This document shows, piece by piece, positions 45,458-55,443 of a stretch of 64,000 nucleotides of DNA (position 1 is the stretch's first letter; each line of letters starts with the position of its first letter). The DNA comes from Paenibacillus sp. FSL R7-0204 (GTDB lineage: Bacteria > Bacillota > Bacilli > Paenibacillales > Paenibacillaceae), in assembly GCF_038002225.1 (NCBI RefSeq), contig NZ_JBBOCA010000001.1, forward strand, positions 3,906,001 through 3,970,000, written 5' to 3'. The position numbers and the translations under genes were made by a program. The notes under the pieces were generated by a model that was not told where the DNA came from, ran no database searches, and was given only the letters and a program-made list of their open reading frames with translations.

Positions 45458-47233
45458 TCAATAAGCATCCGCCTGTACCTTAAACATCTGGAAGTACTGT
45501 CCCTGAAGGTCCATCAGTTCATCGTGAGGGCCAGCTTCAAGAATCCGGCCATCTTCCATATAATAGATGCAATCTGAGTCTCTTACAGAGGATAGCCGGT
45601 GCGAGATTATGATGACCGTACGGTTCATTGCAGCTTTATTCATCAATTGCATCCACTTGTATTCTGAGATGGAATCTAAAGCACTTGAGGGTTCATCTAG
45701 AATCAATACGGTATGATCTCTGTACATTGCGCGGGCCAATGCCACCTTTTGATTTTGACCGCCAGATAGAATGATCCCCTCCTCTGAGAATTCTTTGGTT
45801 AACTCAAGCTCTATCTTGCTCTTATCCTCTAGAAATAAAGAGAAATCTATGTTGTCCAATATATCCATCATTTTGTCAATCTCTTCTGCTGTAGGGTTAG
45901 ACTCAAACAGAATATTCTCAATTAGTGAACAAGCATAGCTATTATGATCCTGAAACACGGTATCGAACTGAGACAGGTACTCTTGTTTGTTGAATGTTTT
46001 AATATCGGCCCCTTTAAATTCTATTGAACCTTTAGTGGCGTCGTATAAGCGCATCATCAGCTTAATTAATGTGCTTTTGCCAGCACCATTCTTACCGACA
46101 ATTGCTATTTTTTCCCCTGCTTTAATGTTAATGTTTATATTTTTCAGAACATCGGACTGATTGCTATAACTAAACGATACGTTAGTCAATTGAAGAAGAT
46201 AAGGTGATAAATTGGTCTGTGGAATTCTGGAATCCCCATCTGTTACCTTGTTTCTATAGTTGCAAAAGGTACGGAATCGTTCTATGTATATGTTATGCTC
46301 CTGAAATGCCTGGATTCTCTCCATAATCTTGCCGAGATTGCTGCTCATTAGCGCCACAGCTTCTTTAATCGCGATAAAATCCCCTGCGCTAAGTGTCTGG
46401 ATAACTACGATTTTATATATGAGGTACAGCAGGATCAGAGTGTTATTAATATGAGTAAAGGCATCGCTCACTAAGTACAATTTCGTAAACCGGTTACTGA
46501 ACTTCTTGTAGAGTTCAATTATATTTTCAACACCCTCCAGAAACAGCTCTTCAAGCACTACATGAATATTGGTGATACGAATATCTAGGGCATTCTCTCG
46601 AAGATAACTGGTCCGGAGCACATAATCCATTTTTCTTTTTTCGGGAATGATAGCATGGGTTCGCTCTATTCGGGCCTTGATCATCCTTGTTCTGACAAAC
46701 GAATCTCCAAGAATAGGAATAGCAACAAACAGCAAGATTAGAGGATCACTAGTCAAAATAAAAATTCCGGAAAATGTTATGGATAAAATAGTTTGGCTTA
46801 GTTGAAATAAACTATTTAAGAAGAGAATCGGCCTTGTTGAGCTTTCTTCTACAGAGTAGATATATTGGTTGTAGTAATCCGTATCATCATAGCAATTGAT
46901 GTCTACCTCATTAGCCTTCTTGAAAGCAACATGCTGAAAACCGGAAATAATGATAGGGTCAGAGCGTTTCACGTAATATTCCCAGGCAGAATCGTAAACA
47001 AGTTTAACGGTTTTGAAGCCAACTACAATCGAAACCATAATGATCATTCGGCTAATGTCAAAATTATTCATTAAAGCATCTAAGATTACTTTGATGGCAT
47101 ACACCTTAATGAACCAAGTGTCGAATGCGACAAATAATGCAGTAAGAATTAGGCCAGGTATTCTAATCCAGTCACATACGAAAATTGATTTCAGGTAAAA
47201 TATGCTATTGCTAAGAGAAAATTTCTTGCTCAT
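45458..47233 (-). CDS. ABC exporter half-transporter (membrane domain plus ATPase), subunit B
   Basis: 591 residues: six helices (1-325), then an ATPase with Walker A GKNGAGKST, Q-loop FQDHNSY, signature ILSGGQNQK, Walker B VLILDEPSSALD and the H-loop ISHR. It has the fusion layout of type I exporters for peptides, lipids or drugs. Lies 23 bases after a second half-transporter, with which it probably forms a heterodimer. The DNA is clearly AT-richer than its neighbours. No peptide precursor, protease domain or modification gene was found nearby. Confidence 0.88.
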   Translation of the reverse strand: MSKKFSLSNSIFYLKSIFVCDWIRIPGLILTALFVAFDTWFIKVYAIKVILDALMNNFDISRMIIMVSIVVGFKTVKLVYDSAWEYYVKRSDPIIISGFQHVAFKKANEVDINCYDDTDYYNQYIYSVEESSTRPILFLNSLFQLSQTILSITFSGIFILTSDPLILLFVAIPILGDSFVRTRMIKARIERTHAIIPEKRKMDYVLRTSYLRENALDIRITNIHVVLEELFLEGVENIIELYKKFSNRFTKLYLVSDAFTHINNTLILLYLIYKIVVIQTLSAGDFIAIKEAVALMSSNLGKIMERIQAFQEHNIYIERFRTFCNYRNKVTDGDSRIPQTNLSPYLLQLTNVSFSYSNQSDVLKNININIKAGEKIAIVGKNGAGKSTLIKLMMRLYDATKGSIEFKGADIKTFNKQEYLSQFDTVFQDHNSYACSLIENILFESNPTAEEIDKMMDILDNIDFSLFLEDKSKIELELTKEFSEEGIILSGGQNQKVALARAMYRDHTVLILDEPSSALDSISEYKWMQLMNKAAMNRTVIIISHRLSSVRDSDCIYYMEDGRILEAGPHDELMDLQGQYFQMFKVQADAY

Positions 47234-47256
47234 TCTATTTCACCTCCCGCCCTGTA

Positions 47257-49041
47257 TTACAGGTACTTTTCTGCTTGAAGTTTATAGAGCTCTGAGTACT
47301 TCCCTTCTTGACTCAAAAGCTGTTCATGTGTGCCACTTTCCTTGACAGTCCCTCCATCAATCAAATAGATCTTATCCGCTGATTTGGCGGCTGTTAACCG
47401 ATGGGAAATAATGATAATCGTCTTATCATGGAAATGTTCTAAAATGTGATTGAACAATTGATATTCGGCTACAGGATCTAACGAACTGGTCGGCTCATCA
47501 AGGATAATAAAATTCCTTTTACTCACAAAGATACGGGCTATAGCCATTTTTTGATATTGCCCTTTGGATAGGCTGAGTCCATCGGTACTAAATTCAGAGG
47601 TTATGCAGGTATTCAATAGTTCTTCGGGCGTACGATCCAGGTTCAAATCAACCTCATGAAGGGCTTGCCTGATTTGCTCCGCAACAGTATTTGCCGAGGT
47701 ATCCGCTTTGTCCATTAGGATATTTTCCGCTACTGTACAGGTATAATATTGGAAATCCTGCTGTACTACTGAGAACTGCTTACGATACTGCTGTAGATCA
47801 TGCTTCCGAATGGATTCCCCGTTGATCGTGATCTCACCCGAGTAATGGTCGTACAGACCTAGCAATAACTTGATGATAGTGCTTTTTCCTGAACCGTTTA
47901 CTCCTGCCAAAGCTATCCTTTCACCTGGATTAAAACGGAGGGTTATATTTTCTAACACTTGTCTATCATTTGCTGCATATTTAAAGCTTACATTTTCGAA
48001 AGCGATAGTATTACCGTTGTTTAATGAAACAGGTAATCCTTTGCGAGATTCCACAGACTTATCCGGCTGCAAAAAGAGAAATAACTTATCTGAATACAGC
48101 TGATATTCTTTCAGTGAGGTAATGACTTCGGTCAAGCCGAATAAATAGCCCGAAAAACTATATACTGCAATTGTTATAGGAATTATATTAGCAACTGTGG
48201 TCCCGCTTTCACTGTGAATTAATGAGAATAGAAGAACTGACATGGTTCCCCAATATAAGATGACCTCCTGATTAAAAGCTCTCAGGAATTGCAGAGCGCC
48301 TGTTTTCCAGCCATACTTTTTCGTGAAGTGTAAGATTTCCTTTACAGCATTATCGTACAAATTAAACAAGATCTTCTGTATGGGATACAACCTTAGCTCT
48401 AACGCATACCTCTTCATATAAAAGGTTCTTTCAACGTATTTCGTCTTTCTATTGGGCGAGAGGATGTCCTGGTCAAACTGGTATTGTGTCTTTATTAATG
48501 TAGTATTGATTATAAAAGCAGCACAGAGCGTTAGAACTACGATGGCAACCAGCTCAACATGCATAACTCCAATGACTGTAACGGTTGCGATGATTCCTGC
48601 TACATTCGATAACAAATTAGAGATTAACAATATGCTCCCCGTCGTCCTCTTCTCAACCTGGTTGATAGCAAAGGAGAAATTGTTGAGATAAGCTGCGTTG
48701 TCCAAGTTTTTAGTATCTGTGTGCATTATCGTATGTATTAACTGTGCAACAATTTTTTTGTGAAGAATCTGCCGGGCAACGGGATCTATTTTGCTGTAAT
48801 ACAAGGATGTACTTATTCCCCCAAGCATGACCACGGCTTGAATGAATATAACAGGGACTATAATCTCCATAAATGATTTATTCGTGGCTAACCCGTTCAA
48901 TACGACCTGGATTAGAATAACCGAACTCAAAAAGCTACAGACAACACCAAATATACTATTGAAAATTGTATAAGAGGACCAAAGTGGTATAGATTTATAG
49001 GTTAATTTCAACATCTCAGCATAGCTTTTAAGCAATTCCAA
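47257..49041 (-). CDS. ABC exporter half-transporter, subunit A (altered signature motif)
   Basis: 594 residues, six helices then an ATPase with Walker A GVNGSGKST, Q-loop VQQDFQYY, Walker B FIILDEPTSSLD and the H-loop ISHR. The signature motif reads LSLSKGQYQK, that is, LSKGQ in place of LSGGQ. In heterodimeric exporters one site is often degenerate, which fits pairing with the gene downstream. Start is TTG at 49041, with GGAGGG six bases upstream. AT-rich like its partner. Substrate unknown. Confidence 0.87.
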   Translation of the reverse strand: MELLKSYAEMLKLTYKSIPLWSSYTIFNSIFGVVCSFLSSVILIQVVLNGLATNKSFMEIIVPVIFIQAVVMLGGISTSLYYSKIDPVARQILHKKIVAQLIHTIMHTDTKNLDNAAYLNNFSFAINQVEKRTTGSILLISNLLSNVAGIIATVTVIGVMHVELVAIVVLTLCAAFIINTTLIKTQYQFDQDILSPNRKTKYVERTFYMKRYALELRLYPIQKILFNLYDNAVKEILHFTKKYGWKTGALQFLRAFNQEVILYWGTMSVLLFSLIHSESGTTVANIIPITIAVYSFSGYLFGLTEVITSLKEYQLYSDKLFLFLQPDKSVESRKGLPVSLNNGNTIAFENVSFKYAANDRQVLENITLRFNPGERIALAGVNGSGKSTIIKLLLGLYDHYSGEITINGESIRKHDLQQYRKQFSVVQQDFQYYTCTVAENILMDKADTSANTVAEQIRQALHEVDLNLDRTPEELLNTCITSEFSTDGLSLSKGQYQKMAIARIFVSKRNFIILDEPTSSLDPVAEYQLFNHILEHFHDKTIIIISHRLTAAKSADKIYLIDGGTVKESGTHEQLLSQEGKYSELYKLQAEKYL

Positions 49042-49167
49042 GGAAGTCCCTCCGGTTCCACTTCAGACTAAACTGTAATCTTATAATATTATTGTATTCC
49101 TTTGTTTTTTTTCAACAACCTTACAGATTATAGGCTTTCGATTAGCGCGTTCAGTAATTTGCAACAC

Positions 49168-49204
49168 AAAAAAGCGAAACGCTTGAAGCTCCATTTCGCT
49201 TTTT
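49168..49204. terminator. Terminator downstream of the chemoreceptor gene
   Basis: AAAAAGCGAAA and TTTCGCTTTTT form an 11-bp stem around a 14-base loop; being A/T-flanked on both sides it may work in either direction. It lies 36 bases after the chemoreceptor stop on the minus strand. Confidence 0.75.
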
Positions 49205-49239
49205 GATCTCATGCTATAATGCTCCATTCCAGTTAACCC

Positions 49240-50772
49240 TTATAAAGTACGCAAAATCCCCAACAGCTCCTCCGACATCCTGCTTACTTCTTCTACCGAA
49301 GCATTGACCTCTTGCGTCAAAGCAGCCTGGGCTTCGGTCAAGCTGGACATGCCGTTAATGGTGCTGATAATATGGTCGATCCGGTCATTCATCTCCTGCG
49401 TAGTTTTCTCAATATTGTTCGAAGCCATCTTGCTGTGGTCTGCGAGCTTGCGCACCTCACTTGCCACAATAGAGAAGCCCCGGCCATACTCCCCCGCATG
49501 AGCAGCTTCAATGGAAGCATTCAGCCCGAGCAGACTGGTCTGATTCGAGACTTCGCTGATGAATTTGGTGATTTCTTTGGTTTCATTCGTTTTTTCTTTG
49601 ACATCAACTGCAGCCTTGTAGGATTGCTCCTGGACTTCGGCGATATCCTGAGCTTGCTCTGTTACCGATACAATCCCGTGAACAATCTCGTTAATCGCAG
49701 TCAGCAAGCCTTCCATCTGCAGGTTTACCCGTCTGATTGTATCCTCTTTATTGATTTCCTGCGTAATATCACGAATCGTTCCTGCTACCCGCAGAGGGAT
49801 GCCCTGCTCGTCCCGGATCGTTTCACCGCCTGCGTGGTACCAGCGGTACTCGCCATTTTTGGAGCGCAACCGGTAGTTCACTGTATAGTCCGTTTGCCCG
49901 GTGTAATCATTCAGATGATTGGCGAAGGCATCCAGCGTGGGCTGAAGATCTTCGGGGTGCAGCTGGTTGCTCCAGCTGCTTAACAGGTTCGGGAAATCAT
50001 GCTCACCTTCAAAACCAATCGTTCTGCGGAACTGCTCCGACCACCAGAACTCATTATCCGGGTTGACCGGATCGCCTGCGATAACCACCATATCCCAAGG
50101 GGCTTCCACCAAGGCACGGTTCACCAGATCATAGCGGACCACCAATGCGCTTAGCTCGTCCTGCTTGATTTTTTTATCATGAATATCCAGCAATGCTCCA
50201 GCTACCATAATAGGTGATCCGTCAGCGGCACGTACGGTTGTACCCGTCGCCTGGAACCATTTGTACTCGCCTGCTTTCATCTTGAGCCGATACTCGATGT
50301 CGTATTTGATCGTTCCCGTCCGGTCCAGCATATGATCCGCGAACAGCTGCAGTACGCCCTCTTTATCCTCGGGATGAAGGCAATTGGACCAGCTCTCCAG
50401 CACATTGGGGAAATCATGCTCATCCGTATAGCCGATCATCCGGCGCAGCTCATCTGTCCACCTGAACTCATTGTTCGGATTCACCGGATCTCCCTCATAT
50501 ACATCCATCTCCCACAGGGAGATCTCAATCGCTTCAGTGATCATCTCCAACCGAACCTTATAATAGTCCTCACGCTTATGTATCACGGACGTTAGTCGCG
50601 TTAACAATGCTTGCAGTTGATCAGGAACTGCGGCAGAATAGGTATCGGCTTGCTCTTCTTCCTTGCGTTCAGCCCGCTCCACGTAGTCTCTAAGTAAGTC
50701 GATCAGCTGATGGTCTGCTTGGGGTGGCGCACCTGCGTGTGTGTTTCCTTTGAATCTGTTCAGAATTGGCAT
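49240..50772 (-). CDS. Soluble chemoreceptor-like protein with two PAS domains
   Basis: 510 residues with no membrane helix. Two tandem PAS_3-type domains (about 85-210 and 215-340) repeat FRWTDELRRMIGYTDEHDFP and FWWSEQFRRTIGFEGEHDFP. The C-terminal signalling part contains SNQTSLLGLNASIEAAHAGE, the hairpin tip that binds CheA/CheW in methyl-accepting proteins; the helical bundle is short (about 150 residues). It probably senses an intracellular cue such as redox state through the PAS domains. Monocistronic, with its own terminator. Confidence 0.88.
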   Translation of the reverse strand: MPILNRFKGNTHAGAPPQADHQLIDLLRDYVERAERKEEEQADTYSAAVPDQLQALLTRLTSVIHKREDYYKVRLEMITEAIEISLWEMDVYEGDPVNPNNEFRWTDELRRMIGYTDEHDFPNVLESWSNCLHPEDKEGVLQLFADHMLDRTGTIKYDIEYRLKMKAGEYKWFQATGTTVRAADGSPIMVAGALLDIHDKKIKQDELSALVVRYDLVNRALVEAPWDMVVIAGDPVNPDNEFWWSEQFRRTIGFEGEHDFPNLLSSWSNQLHPEDLQPTLDAFANHLNDYTGQTDYTVNYRLRSKNGEYRWYHAGGETIRDEQGIPLRVAGTIRDITQEINKEDTIRRVNLQMEGLLTAINEIVHGIVSVTEQAQDIAEVQEQSYKAAVDVKEKTNETKEITKFISEVSNQTSLLGLNASIEAAHAGEYGRGFSIVASEVRKLADHSKMASNNIEKTTQEMNDRIDHIISTINGMSSLTEAQAALTQEVNASVEEVSRMSEELLGILRTL

Positions 50773-50882
50773 GTTCTCTCAGTTCTCCTCATCTCATGGT
50801 GTGCGCTGCTTGGGAAAGCTAGATTGAGTATATAACAGGCCTGAACTTTTATATATAAATTTATAGTTAAAATTTAATATAA

Positions 50883-50929
50883 AACAGCGGCAGAATAAGA
50901 CTTGACAAAAGTCTCAGGCTGCCGCTGTT
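50883..50929 (-). terminator. Terminator hairpin of the leucine-rich-repeat gene
   Basis: AACAGCGGCAG pairs with CTGCCGCTGTT, and an inner AGACT/AGTCT stem sits within; the minus strand continues TTATATT. It lies 32 bases after the stop codon. Confidence 0.7.
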
Positions 50930-50961
50930 ATTTGACTGACGTTTAGTGGTTTCCCGTTAAG

Positions 50962-52515
50962 TTAGTTCACTTGTATGCTTTTCAATATTTCATTGAATTC
51001 CGCCTTGGCCTGTTGGATAATCTTCGCTGGAGAAGCTGACACCAGGGTATAGATTTCATTATTTTTCTCGAATAGAATCATTTGAAAAATGAGCTTTTCA
51101 TCTGTATCGTTCAAAGTATAGGTCAACTGCTTCGCATTGATTTTCCCTGCTTTTACAGACTGTTCCGTGATTTTCGATGCATTCTTGTCCGTTATATCTT
51201 TTTTGACGAGGCTAATATATTGTTCAAAGTTCATATCTAATTCACTCTTACTATAATGGCTAATAATCAGCATACTCTTCTCGGGTGAGATCAAGAACAA
51301 CTGGCGATCTGCTGCATTCTCGACAGAAGAAGTTACGTCGCTCCAATCACTGTAGCCTGTGACTTGGATTTTTTTATCCTTGGTTGTAAAAGGCTGCTTC
51401 GTAGATATTGTGACAGTCTGAATCTCCGCGAGCCAGTTCACCTTCGCATCCACGGCTTCGCCGATGAAACGCAATGGAACGTAAGTGCTTCCCTTGATGT
51501 TAGTAGGGGCTACGGTCAGTTTTTTCTGATTGCCATTAATCTCAGCAGTAGTAGAACCCAGCTTAAGCTTGATCAGAGCACCCGGTTTGCTTCCTTTAAT
51601 CGTTTGCGTTTTGGAATCCCATTCAACCTTCAGCCCCAATGCTTCAAAAATAGCGCGGAACGGAACCATGACTGATCCATTTTGCCGGATGGGTGGAGCT
51701 TGGAATGTCATACGCTCGCCATTCAAATGCACCATGATTTCGTCAGGATTTGAAGGTGCGGGTTCATTGGTCTCTTCATCAAGCACTTCGACGCCTTTGG
51801 CAGCGAGCTTGGTCAGGATTTTCTGTGCACCTGCATTCAGAGGATTATTGCTGATGGAAACCTCCTTAAGCTTCGGAAGAGTGGTTAAGACACTAATGTC
51901 CTCGACCAGATTGTTCTCAAAGTAGACATGCTCCAGCTCCGGGTGATTTCTTAACGGTTCAAGAGACTGGATTTGGTTATCATTTATGATTAACCAGTTC
52001 AGCTTAACCAATGATTGAATGGGAGTCAGATCCTTAAGCTGATTATTGCCGATTAACAGATCGGTTAGATGGGTCAATCCTGACAGTGCATCAAGCTTCT
52101 CTATGTTGTTCGAATCAAGATTAAGCTGCTCCAGCTGGGTCAACTCCTGCAGCGGCTCCAGCCCAGTAATCTGATTGTCGTTCAGAGCCAGGAAGGTGAC
52201 ATTATGTAGATTTTGAAGGGGCTCAATGTTGGTAATGCCCAGCCCTGGGAGCATTAAGCTTTTCATATTAACAGCGAGCTCTAGTCCGCTTAGACTGTTA
52301 ATTTTCTGCTCAGGATCTTTAGGATAGAGGGATGTTAGGGTCTGCAGATCTTCTTTGGTAAGGGGAGCGGCCGGCTTCTTCAGCTCGACACGAATCGCCT
52401 GTTCCAGATTCTTGTCTGAGATGAGAGCGGCTTCTGCAAATACGGATGGAATAGAAATGAAGCATAGCAGGAAAGCAAGTACAGTGGTTGATACCAGTTT
52501 GATCGTCTTACACAA
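50962..52515 (-). CDS. Exported leucine-rich-repeat protein with copper-amine-oxidase-like domain
   Basis: 517 residues: a signal peptide ending SVFA-EA, an LRR cap, about seven internalin-type 22-residue repeats (LTQLEQLNLDSNNIEKLDALSG and similar; about 75-225), then a copper amine oxidase N-terminal-like domain (about 255-365) with VPFRAIFEALGLKVEWDSKT and YVPLRFIGEAVDAKVNW, common in Paenibacillus surface proteins. The last 140 residues resemble PsbP-like lipoprotein modules. Start is TTG at 52515 after AAGGAGTG. Probably binds wall or extracellular partners; no enzyme motif. Confidence 0.85.
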   Translation of the reverse strand: MCKTIKLVSTTVLAFLLCFISIPSVFAEAALISDKNLEQAIRVELKKPAAPLTKEDLQTLTSLYPKDPEQKINSLSGLELAVNMKSLMLPGLGITNIEPLQNLHNVTFLALNDNQITGLEPLQELTQLEQLNLDSNNIEKLDALSGLTHLTDLLIGNNQLKDLTPIQSLVKLNWLIINDNQIQSLEPLRNHPELEHVYFENNLVEDISVLTTLPKLKEVSISNNPLNAGAQKILTKLAAKGVEVLDEETNEPAPSNPDEIMVHLNGERMTFQAPPIRQNGSVMVPFRAIFEALGLKVEWDSKTQTIKGSKPGALIKLKLGSTTAEINGNQKKLTVAPTNIKGSTYVPLRFIGEAVDAKVNWLAEIQTVTISTKQPFTTKDKKIQVTGYSDWSDVTSSVENAADRQLFLISPEKSMLIISHYSKSELDMNFEQYISLVKKDITDKNASKITEQSVKAGKINAKQLTYTLNDTDEKLIFQMILFEKNNEIYTLVSASPAKIIQQAKAEFNEILKSIQVN

Positions 52516-52753
52516 AATAAATTCACTCCTTGAAATGTCATAAGGACTAGATTCGACATTTCTCTACCATTACCTTTAAAGAAGCTTACGGGATAGTAGT
52601 TGGAGTAAGGGCATTTAATTTTTCATATTTTCTACTGAGGAGCGAGACTGAAGCAATTTAGTTGTACAATTTCCACTTACTTCCTCCGTTTCTGCCAAAA
52701 CCAACTGAACAAGATACGTTTATCCACCTACTTGCTGCCAGGTATCATCTACT
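52516..52753. other. Intergenic region upstream of the LRR gene
   Basis: No gene seen. It holds the LRR promoter region and, at about 52640-52700, a segment that on the minus strand reads AAGTGGAAATTGTACAACTA, sharing the AAGTGGAAA opening of the dispersed repeats at 5.5 kb and 10.8 kb. Confidence 0.4.
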
Positions 52754-52782
52754 AAAAAGGCACCCCGCTGACGGGGCACCTT
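52754..52782 (-). terminator. Rho-independent terminator of the amino-sugar operon
   Basis: On the minus strand GGTGCCCC and GGGGTGCC pair around GTCAGC and are followed by TTTTTAG. It lies 59 bases after the FAD oxidoreductase stop. Confidence 0.85.
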
Positions 52783-52840
52783 ACGTTGGATATATGATTA
52801 TAGCCATTTGAGCTAGGTGGGAGTGGTGGGGCATGTGTGC

Positions 52841-54427
52841 TTAATCCTCCAGCTCCTCCGGGGTCCAGTGCAGCTGTACGCCGAGCGCAATCAATTGCTG
52901 CTGATAGGCTTCTAGATGTTCCGCTGATTCCCTGACTGCCGAGGGTTCGACCTGCTGCCTGATGGCATAGGCCGCGAGGGTGCCCGCCGCTTCGCCGATA
53001 TTCCATTCGGTCGGATGCAAGCGATAGCAGCCGTTCGCAATCCGGGTCATGGATATGTTCTTGCAGGCCGGAAGCAGGTTCTTGACCCGCACCGGGATCA
53101 ATGATCCGAGAGGAATCTCATAAGGATGATTCGGGATATAAAAGGTGCGCTGGCTCACTGTCGTGGGATGAAGATCCAGATGATAGCTGCCTACCCCTAC
53201 GCTGTCCTCATAGCGCTTAGGCCCGGCCGGTCCGCGAAGTTCCTTGCTGACATCCTGCTCCGCTATCGTGTACAGCCCGCGGATGCGCCGGGATTCCCGG
53301 ACATAGGGGGCTTTGGCCAGTCCATCCTCCGTGCCGAGCACATCGCCGCGCAGCCGTACACCCGGGTAGCCCTTCCCGCCGTCCAGGCGGGGCGCTTCGG
53401 TTTGAAGCCAGTACACGAGCGAGAGGGTGAGCTGCCGTGCTCCCTCCAAATGCCGCTCCCGTTCCTCCGGCGATACGCCGATAATTGGCCCGGCATAGTA
53501 ATCGTTCAGCGCCCAATTCAGCAGAGTGACTTCGCCGTCATTCAGCGGCTCCGTCCAGATGGCCGGGTCTACGATCCGCCGGTAATCCCACAGGGAAACA
53601 ATCCCCTGCTCATTCGGGAACATCGTGAACTGCTTCAGCTTGGTCGTATCGTCAGCATCGGAAGCGAACCAGCTTAAGATCGGATACTGCGAGAACGAGG
53701 GGATATATTCGCGCCAGTAATCATAATCTCTTGGACGCGGGATTGTATAGTCTCCACCCGGCACATAGTCCACCGCAGCCACGTGGGTAATCGACTGCAT
53801 GTCGAGCGGGTCCTGGACCTCCAGGGCGTGCGGCTCCCCTGTCTCGCTGCGGGCTTCAGCGCCGCTGACATGCTCCACTCCGGCCAGCGGCAGCAGATCG
53901 CCACACTCCGTGGCATCCAGATAGTAGGCTCCCCGCAGCCTGATCAGGTCACTGCCTGTTCCCTGCCGAACGGTGACACCAGTAACATAGTCCCCTTCCG
54001 TATCGGCCGCGACTGGCACCGTATGATAGAGTACCTCAATCCGTCCAGTGTTCACATACGGGGCCAGCATCTCATGAAGTACCGCCAGCGCGACCTTCGG
54101 CTCATGCGCCAGACGGCTGACCCATCCGTTGCCGGGGTTCAGTATCGGGTCCCTCTTCGCAGCCTCCGTAAGCGGATAATTCCGCCTGTAGTACTCCCTG
54201 ACCCTGCTGCGGAACTCCCGGTAAGACGCGGTACTGCCCGATTCCTCAATCCAGCGGTGCTCATCCGGCGGCACGGCCTGGGAGGTCAATTGCCCGCCGA
54301 GCCAGTCCGTCTCCTCTGTCACAAGCACACGCAGCCCGGCTTTGGCTGCGGCCAGTGCCGCCGCCGTTCCTCCAAGGCCGCCGCCGATAATTATTACATC
54401 CGAACGCTTCTCCTGTCCGCCAGCCAT
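52841..54427 (-). CDS. FAD-dependent oxidoreductase (FAD_oxidored family)
   Basis: About 528 residues. The N-terminal dinucleotide site is VIIIGGGLGGTAAALAAAKAG, followed by LVTEETDWLGGQLTSQ and YYLDATECGDLLPLAGV, characteristic of the FAD_oxidored (PF12831-type) family often found in polysaccharide-utilisation loci. A C-terminal segment, KNLLPACKNISMTRIANGCYR, matches the family's FAD-closing region. Substrate unknown; perhaps an amino sugar or glycoside. The ATG at 54427 has GGGAGGAGAT upstream. Last gene of the locus, 27 bases after the ROK kinase. Confidence 0.85.
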   Translation of the reverse strand: MAGGQEKRSDVIIIGGGLGGTAAALAAAKAGLRVLVTEETDWLGGQLTSQAVPPDEHRWIEESGSTASYREFRSRVREYYRRNYPLTEAAKRDPILNPGNGWVSRLAHEPKVALAVLHEMLAPYVNTGRIEVLYHTVPVAADTEGDYVTGVTVRQGTGSDLIRLRGAYYLDATECGDLLPLAGVEHVSGAEARSETGEPHALEVQDPLDMQSITHVAAVDYVPGGDYTIPRPRDYDYWREYIPSFSQYPILSWFASDADDTTKLKQFTMFPNEQGIVSLWDYRRIVDPAIWTEPLNDGEVTLLNWALNDYYAGPIIGVSPEERERHLEGARQLTLSLVYWLQTEAPRLDGGKGYPGVRLRGDVLGTEDGLAKAPYVRESRRIRGLYTIAEQDVSKELRGPAGPKRYEDSVGVGSYHLDLHPTTVSQRTFYIPNHPYEIPLGSLIPVRVKNLLPACKNISMTRIANGCYRLHPTEWNIGEAAGTLAAYAIRQQVEPSAVRESAEHLEAYQQQLIALGVQLHWTPEELED

Positions 54428-54454
54428 CTCTCCATCTCCTCCCTGCATCAGCAG

Positions 54455-55372
54455 TTAGATCTGTCTTTCGCCTTCGTCCCGGAGCAGCCGCTCCAGCGCC
54501 AGCCGGGCCGCGCCAAAGCAGCCTGCCCGGTTGCCCAGCTCTGCCGGCACGATCCGGGCGGCCAAACTGCCGCCCGCCTGCCCGGCCAGCAGCGGCCACC
54601 AGACCGCGCGGCTCTGAATGACCCCGCCGCCGATAACAATCAGCTCGGGGTCTACCGCCGCCCCGATATTAGCTGTCACCAGCGCCAGATCCGCTGTGAA
54701 GCGCGTAAGCACCGCCAGCGCTGCCGCGTCGCCCTGCTCCGCCGCCGCCATAATCTCCCGCCCGTGCGCATACGCCCGGCCGGTCTCCTCCTGTGCCAGC
54801 CGCAGCAGCGCCTGGCCGGACACATATTGCTCCGCGCAGCCGCGCTTGCCGCAATTACAGGGGCGGCCTCCCGGCACCAGCACGCTGTGCCCCCAGTCGC
54901 CACCGCTCCAGGCGGCTCCGCGCAGCAGCCGGCCTTCCGCCAGATTCGCCCCGCCGACCCCGGTGCCCAGGGTCAGCATGACCAGGCTCGACCTGCCGCG
55001 TCCCGCGCCCTGCCAGGCCTCACCCAGCAGCGCCGCGTTGGCATCGTTATCGGCCGCCGCAGGCCGTCCGAACGCAGTCTCTGCCCACTGCGTAAGCTGC
55101 ATCCCCTGCCAGCCTGGCAGATTATCGGTGGCGTAGACCACCTCGCCAGTATCTGCGTTCACCCTGCCCGCCGAGCCAATCCCCAGCACTTCCACGGCAG
55201 GATGCTCCGCCAGCAGTTCCTCCACCAGACTGTGGAGCTGGCCGAGAATAACCTCCCGGCCCAGCCGGGCCTCCGTGTCGCGCCCGGCTTCCGCCAGAAT
55301 CGTCCCCGTTTCATCGGTCACAAGCCCCTTGATGCCTGTCCCCCCGATATCCACGCCTATGACTTGCCGCAT
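54455..55372 (-). CDS. ROK-family sugar kinase (probable N-acetylmannosamine/glucose kinase)
   Basis: 305 residues. The ATP site is VIGVDIGGTGIKG, the catalytic Asp lies in AADNDANAALLGE, the second phosphate loop is TLGTGVGG, and the ROK zinc motif GHSVLVPGGRPCNCGKRGC-E is complete. Next to a NanE epimerase, ManNAc is the likeliest substrate (NanK role), though glucose or GlcNAc cannot be excluded. The ATG at 55372 has GAGGTGG upstream; the frame extends further but without a ribosome binding site. Confidence 0.85.
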   Translation of the reverse strand: MRQVIGVDIGGTGIKGLVTDETGTILAEAGRDTEARLGREVILGQLHSLVEELLAEHPAVEVLGIGSAGRVNADTGEVVYATDNLPGWQGMQLTQWAETAFGRPAAADNDANAALLGEAWQGAGRGRSSLVMLTLGTGVGGANLAEGRLLRGAAWSGGDWGHSVLVPGGRPCNCGKRGCAEQYVSGQALLRLAQEETGRAYAHGREIMAAAEQGDAAALAVLTRFTADLALVTANIGAAVDPELIVIGGGVIQSRAVWWPLLAGQAGGSLAARIVPAELGNRAGCFGAARLALERLLRDEGERQI

Positions 55373-55443
55373 TCGCGCCACCTCCACTACTGCGTCTGTA
55401 CCATACGGTAACGGATCATCCATCCTTATAGGAAAGGTACCGT

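Noticed and set aside
49042..49239. Precursor peptide gene next to the ABC exporter pair
   Set aside because: No open frame with a ribosome binding site and leader-like sequence was found in the gap, nor in 45385-45457.
53783..55411. Plus-strand open frame of 542 codons
   Set aside because: It lies antisense to the FAD oxidoreductase and ROK kinase genes, both with clear family motifs. Its protein is rich in Arg, Gln, Pro and Ala without domain signals, the usual shadow of GC-rich codon use.
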